DNA from: an uncultured Selenomonadales bacterium
Lineage (GTDB): Bacteria; Bacillota; Negativicutes; Selenomonadales; Selenomonadaceae
DNA length: 27,089 bases
Assembly (NCBI GenBank): GCA_937877545.1
Contig: CALFJE010000147.1
Span: 1-27,089, forward strand
Reading direction: 5' to 3'
A program made the translations under genes and the position numbers. Positions within the stretch are counted from its first letter, which is position 1. Every line of letters starts with the position of its first letter. The notes beneath the pieces are model-generated. The model was not told the origin of the DNA. It searched no databases and worked only from the letters and a program-made list of their open reading frames with translations. This document shows positions 24,050-27,089 of the stretch, one piece after another.

Positions 24050-25300
24050 TTAGCCCTCCTTGCAATGCCGCCCTATCCAAGCCTCAACTTCGCGTTGCCA
24101 GAAATAAGTCTGCGGGCTTGAGTGTATCCATTCGGCAAGGGCAGTTTTTTCGAGAACGTTGCGGCTGATTGAATCGTTTTCAAAAAAATCCTGCGCATTG
24201 TGGACGCGCAACTTGCCGCTGTGACTCCACTCGGAAAAAATGTATCGCCCGATTTGGAAGATAAACACGCTCTGATTGGCAACCGCGCCCCTCAACGTGC
24301 CGTGATTCAGATTGACTTTGCCTTTAATCTGCGCGGCGGCAACGTTGCCCAAGAAAATGCGCGTATTGACTATGCGCGGCAGATAAGCCCGCCAAAACTT
24401 TTCGCGATAACACCACATGCGGTCAACCGCCGTCTGTCTGATAAGCTCAAAGAAAGTTTCCAAATCCTCCGCGCTCAGCCAATGACTGAAAATATCAATC
24501 GCCCGTTGCGAAACGCCGCTCCAATTAAAGCGGGTGCTCCCAAAACGCGGGTCGCCCAGCCTGCCGTAAAAAATCGCCACGCATTTATCCTTGCCGTAAC
24601 CTGTTCGGTCGACGTCTTGAATCATAGCGTCGGCGACGGCGGGGAAAATATTCCTGTAGGTGTCGAATTCCGAATCCGGCTCCGCCAAAAGCTTAAACTT
24701 CGCGGGAAGCGGCGCGGCATTTGAACGGAAGAAAAGTTTCAGGGCAAGTTGAATAAACTGCGACGCCTTATAAAAGTTCGACAAGCCCAGCTCCGCCAGC
24801 GAAGCCTCGACGCTCAACTTATCCGCAAAGAGCCGTACCGTGTTCGCCATGCAGTTATCCGCAAAGAGCTTATCCCGCGCCGCAAAGACTTTCCGCAACG
24901 AAACCGATTCAACGCCGCGCAATTCGTTCAATGCCTGCCGCAACAGCTCCGTTTTACTTGAATCGTCGTGGTTGAACAGGTACACGCTCAAGACGCCGCG
25001 CAGATGACTCGTCCGCGAAAAGTCCATCATGCTCAAAATAGCCTTAGTGTGGTTTAAAGTTAGTGACGGCTCGTAAATTATGAACGGCAACGCTCTAAGC
25101 TCACGTGACGAAAAATCTCGTTCGCCGCGCAGGAACTTAGCCGACAGCTTTTTTAAAACGTCTTCGGGCGGACGGGCGGGCTTATCGACTTTGATACCTT
25201 CCAAAAATTTTTCCAGCGCGTTAAAGGTCGGATTGAAGGTTGCGGCGTCCAAACGCCTCGCTGTGTTGCGAAGGTCTTTAACAGCTTCGCGCAGGCTCAT
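24050..25300 (-). CDS. zorC: Zorya protein ZorC (EH-signature domain)
   Basis: The 416 residues have no enzyme motif I recognise, but position between zorB and zorD, length and features such as DRMWCYREKFWRAYLPRI and YIFSEWSHSGKLRVHN fit the EH_Signature family that defines ZorC. In studied Type I Zorya, ZorC is essential and has been reported to bind DNA. The ATG at 25300 overlaps the zorB stop as ATGA, with AAGGAG upstream, so expression is coupled. No frameshift or internal stop is seen. The call leans on gene context as well as sequence. Confidence 0.87.
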   Translation of the reverse strand: MSLREAVKDLRNTARRLDAATFNPTFNALEKFLEGIKVDKPARPPEDVLKKLSAKFLRGERDFSSRELRALPFIIYEPSLTLNHTKAILSMMDFSRTSHLRGVLSVYLFNHDDSSKTELLRQALNELRGVESVSLRKVFAARDKLFADNCMANTVRLFADKLSVEASLAELGLSNFYKASQFIQLALKLFFRSNAAPLPAKFKLLAEPDSEFDTYRNIFPAVADAMIQDVDRTGYGKDKCVAIFYGRLGDPRFGSTRFNWSGVSQRAIDIFSHWLSAEDLETFFELIRQTAVDRMWCYREKFWRAYLPRIVNTRIFLGNVAAAQIKGKVNLNHGTLRGAVANQSVFIFQIGRYIFSEWSHSGKLRVHNAQDFFENDSISRNVLEKTALAEWIHSSPQTYFWQREVEAWIGRHCKEG

Positions 25301-25998
25301 CGCTCCAACTCCTTCCGCACGAATTTGACAATACTCTTATCTTCCTCCGAAGGCGTCATCGAAAATCTTATGTCGATTCGCCGATTTTTGAGTCGTCCCT
25401 CCTCCGTGTCGTTCGAGGCTATCGGGCGCGTGTCGGCATAGCCGCTCACCGAGAAAATCAATTCGCCTTTTTCGTTCGGGAACCACGGCAGTCGCGGATT
25501 TGCGCTGCTCATTACCAGCCACGTGTTTATAGCCCGCTTTGTCGACAGCTCCCAATTCGACGGAAATATTCCGTTGCTTATCGGTACGTTATCGGTATGC
25601 CCCTCGATGAAAATTGTTTCGACGCGCCCCTTAAATTGCTCCATTTCCAGCGCGGTGTCGAGCACTTTGCCCAGCTTCGCTATGACGACGCGCCCTTGAG
25701 GTTTCACGTCGGCTAGCCCCACGTCGAACAGCACGCCCTCCGAAATTCTTAATATGCCGTGTTGATCGTCTATCGTGACTTTTATTCCTTCGCGCTCCAA
25801 TTCCTCTTGCATGAACCGCAACAGCTCTGCGCGGGTTACGTCGTTTTGCGTCAGTTGCGCGGTCGCTTGGCTTAAGTTCAAAACAAAATACGAAAGCACC
25901 AGAATAAATATCGCCAGCAACCCCGACATCAAGTCGCTGATGCTTATCGTGAACGTGTCGGACGCGGGCGGGTCGGGTTGCAACGTTCGTCTTCGCAT
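25297..25998 (-). CDS. zorB: Zorya protein ZorB (MotB-like stator with peptidoglycan-binding domain)
   Basis: ZorB pairs with ZorA to form an ion-driven motor in the membrane, related to MotAB. The 233 residues begin with a short cytoplasmic stretch and one membrane helix (about 23-42), with Asp22 in ISISDLMSG at the position of the MotB ion-carrying Asp. A linker leads to an OmpA/MotB peptidoglycan-binding domain: FIEGHTDNVPI, NWELSTKRAINTW and RLKNRRIDIRF. The ATG at 25998 lies 4 nt after the zorA stop, with GGGGGTGAT as ribosome site. All expected functional residues are present. Confidence 0.93.
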   Translation of the reverse strand: MRRRTLQPDPPASDTFTISISDLMSGLLAIFILVLSYFVLNLSQATAQLTQNDVTRAELLRFMQEELEREGIKVTIDDQHGILRISEGVLFDVGLADVKPQGRVVIAKLGKVLDTALEMEQFKGRVETIFIEGHTDNVPISNGIFPSNWELSTKRAINTWLVMSSANPRLPWFPNEKGELIFSVSGYADTRPIASNDTEEGRLKNRRIDIRFSMTPSEEDKSIVKFVRKELER

Positions 25999-26002
25999 TC
26001 AA

Positions 26003-27089
26003 TCACCCCCGCCGATTCCGTTTGAAGTCGTCAAGCGCGTCGCTTAAATCTTCCAAGAGCGTTTTCAAGTGACCGACGGCTCCCGCCATGGATTTATCAA
26101 ACGCTTCAAGTTTCGCTGTCAAGCCCGCGTTCGTCTTGACGTTGTAGTTGTCCAGGCTGTTCGTTATGGTGGTCGTAGAGCGTTCGAGTTCGTCGGCAAT
26201 GCCGTTGAAGTTCCTGACGAATTCGGCAAGCCGCGTCGACAAGGCGGCAAGGTTATCGCGGGTCGTTTGATTGGCGGTGGCAAGAGTTTTCATCTGCGCG
26301 GCGGTATCCGTCAAGTTCCGTGAGAGTTGCAAGGCACTTTGCTTGACGGGGTCGGCGGCTTGCTTTAGTGAAATATTTGCGTCATTCAAGAGTTCCAAGA
26401 ATGTTTCCGTCTTGCTCAAGAGGGCTTGAATTTTATTGAAGGTTTCTTGCGTTGTCCTGTTGTGAGCGTCGACTATAGCGCGGAAGGCTTTGACCGCCTC
26501 GTTAATCTGCGCGGCGTGATTATTCGCGGAGACGTTAAGAATGCTTTTCTGTTGCCGAGTAAATTCTTCCAACTGCCCAATTAAATTTTTAATCAGCGAA
26601 TCGAAATTATCAAGGTGTCCTGCCTGCTGAGTTTTAATCTTGTCGGCAACCTCCTGCAACGTATTGCTTAAGCCGGCGAGCGTCGACAAGAAATTTTCAG
26701 AGGCAACGTTGTTTTGCTTATTTGCATTGTCGAATTTGGTTTGAACGTTTTCCAATACCTGTGCCATGACCGCGTTGAAGTTATCCAATGCGTTTTTGAG
26801 GAGAGAGGCGAAATTATTGGCGGAGGTCTCCTGCTGAGTTTTAATCTTATCCGCGACCTCCTGCAACGTATTGCTTAAGCCGGCGAGTGTTGACAAGAAA
26901 TTTTCAGAGGCAACGTTGTTTTGCTTATTTGCATTGTCGAATTTGGTTTGAACGTTTTCCAATACCTGTGCCATGACCGCGTTGAAGTTATCCAATGCGT
27001 TTTTGAGGAGAGAGGCGAAATTATTGGCGGAGGTCTCCTGCTGAGTTTTAATCTTATCCGCGACCTCCTGCAACGTATTGCTTAAGCCG
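26003..27089 (-). CDS. zorA: Zorya protein ZorA, C-terminal tail only (5' end beyond window)
   Basis: The frame is open from the right edge to the stop at 26003; 361 residues are visible and the MotA-like membrane part is off-window. What is seen is a long helical tail rich in Ala, Gln, Asn, Leu and Lys without prolines in the repeats. It contains two 69-residue tandem units, from GLSNTLQEVADKIKTQQ to SENFLSTLA. After these come diverged segments (LDNFDSLIKNLIGQLEEF and onwards) and a basic end KRNRRG. In Zorya the tail projects into the cytoplasm and is thought to pass the motor's signal to the effectors. Identification rests on tail character and perfect zorABCD gene order. Confidence 0.85.
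   Translation of the reverse strand, partial: GLSNTLQEVADKIKTQQETSANNFASLLKNALDNFNAVMAQVLENVQTKFDNANKQNNVASENFLSTLAGLSNTLQEVADKIKTQQETSANNFASLLKNALDNFNAVMAQVLENVQTKFDNANKQNNVASENFLSTLAGLSNTLQEVADKIKTQQAGHLDNFDSLIKNLIGQLEEFTRQQKSILNVSANNHAAQINEAVKAFRAIVDAHNRTTQETFNKIQALLSKTETFLELLNDANISLKQAADPVKQSALQLSRNLTDTAAQMKTLATANQTTRDNLAALSTRLAEFVRNFNGIADELERSTTTITNSLDNYNVKTNAGLTAKLEAFDKSMAGAVGHLKTLLEDLSDALDDFKRNRRG
26675..27088 (-). repeat. 207-bp tandem repeat in the zorA tail (two copies, third begins at the edge)
   Basis: Copy A (26675-26881) and copy B (26882-27088) are each 207 bp and differ at only two bases (in GCGTCGAC against GTGTTGAC), both synonymous. Base 27089 is the first of another copy or partial copy. 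Each unit encodes 69 residues. On the 3' side (26623-26674) the sequence diverges after about 17 conserved residues. Confidence 0.97.

Noticed and set aside
24048..24080. Longer ZorD start at 24080
   Set aside because: It overlaps zorC and lies upstream of the AAGGAGG site that fits the GTG at 24047.
26675..27089. CRISPR array
   Set aside because: The repeats are 207 bp, contiguous and coding without spacers.

Overview
The window looks like chromosomal DNA from a Firmicute, most plausibly of the Negativicutes/Selenomonas type. I infer this from AGGAGG-type ribosome binding sites, frequent TTG starts, a YezD-type protein, an ECF transporter S component, a heptamer repeat and the gene complement. 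No rRNA or marker gene is present to settle it. Nearly all of the window is coding, and most genes are on the minus strand.

Bases 1-5530 hold amino-acid biosynthesis. A vWA-like lipoprotein (cut by the left edge) follows ilvN. A plus-strand solute-binding lipoprotein with its own promoter and terminator lies between ilvN and ilvB. cysK follows, closed by a terminator that precedes the ilvB promoter.

Bases 5531-8436 hold a tight minus-strand operon: esterase, ATP-grasp ligase, ECF S component, and a small protein with two YezD-like units. Its promoter lies in a duplicated copy of the 3' end of comF, and its leader contains a long GNRA-capped hairpin. I cannot name its pathway.

Bases 8586-13797 hold comF and a Type III restriction-modification locus. 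mod looks intact. res is broken twice: by a frameshift in a GC-repeat tract and by a 365-bp transposase-less IS200/IS605-like element lodged inside the nuclease catalytic motif. Removing that element restores the frame.

Bases 13810-18652 hold the plus-strand carA-carB operon. A BrnT-family toxin overlaps carB by four bases, and a small putative antitoxin follows it.

Bases 18649-27089 hold comEC and, upstream on the same strand, a complete-looking Type I Zorya anti-phage operon (zorA-zorB-zorC-zorD) whose zorA is cut by the right edge. The zorA tail carries two 207-bp tandem copies differing at only two synonymous positions, with a third starting at the edge. The zorD-comEC junction is itself duplicated, leaving a truncated comEC start between the two genes.

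The main points of interest are the repeat-built ZorA tail, the zorD-comEC junction duplication, a lobe-swapped solute-binding protein, the unassigned esterase/ATP-grasp/ECF operon with its structured leader, and the decayed res gene beside an intact mod.
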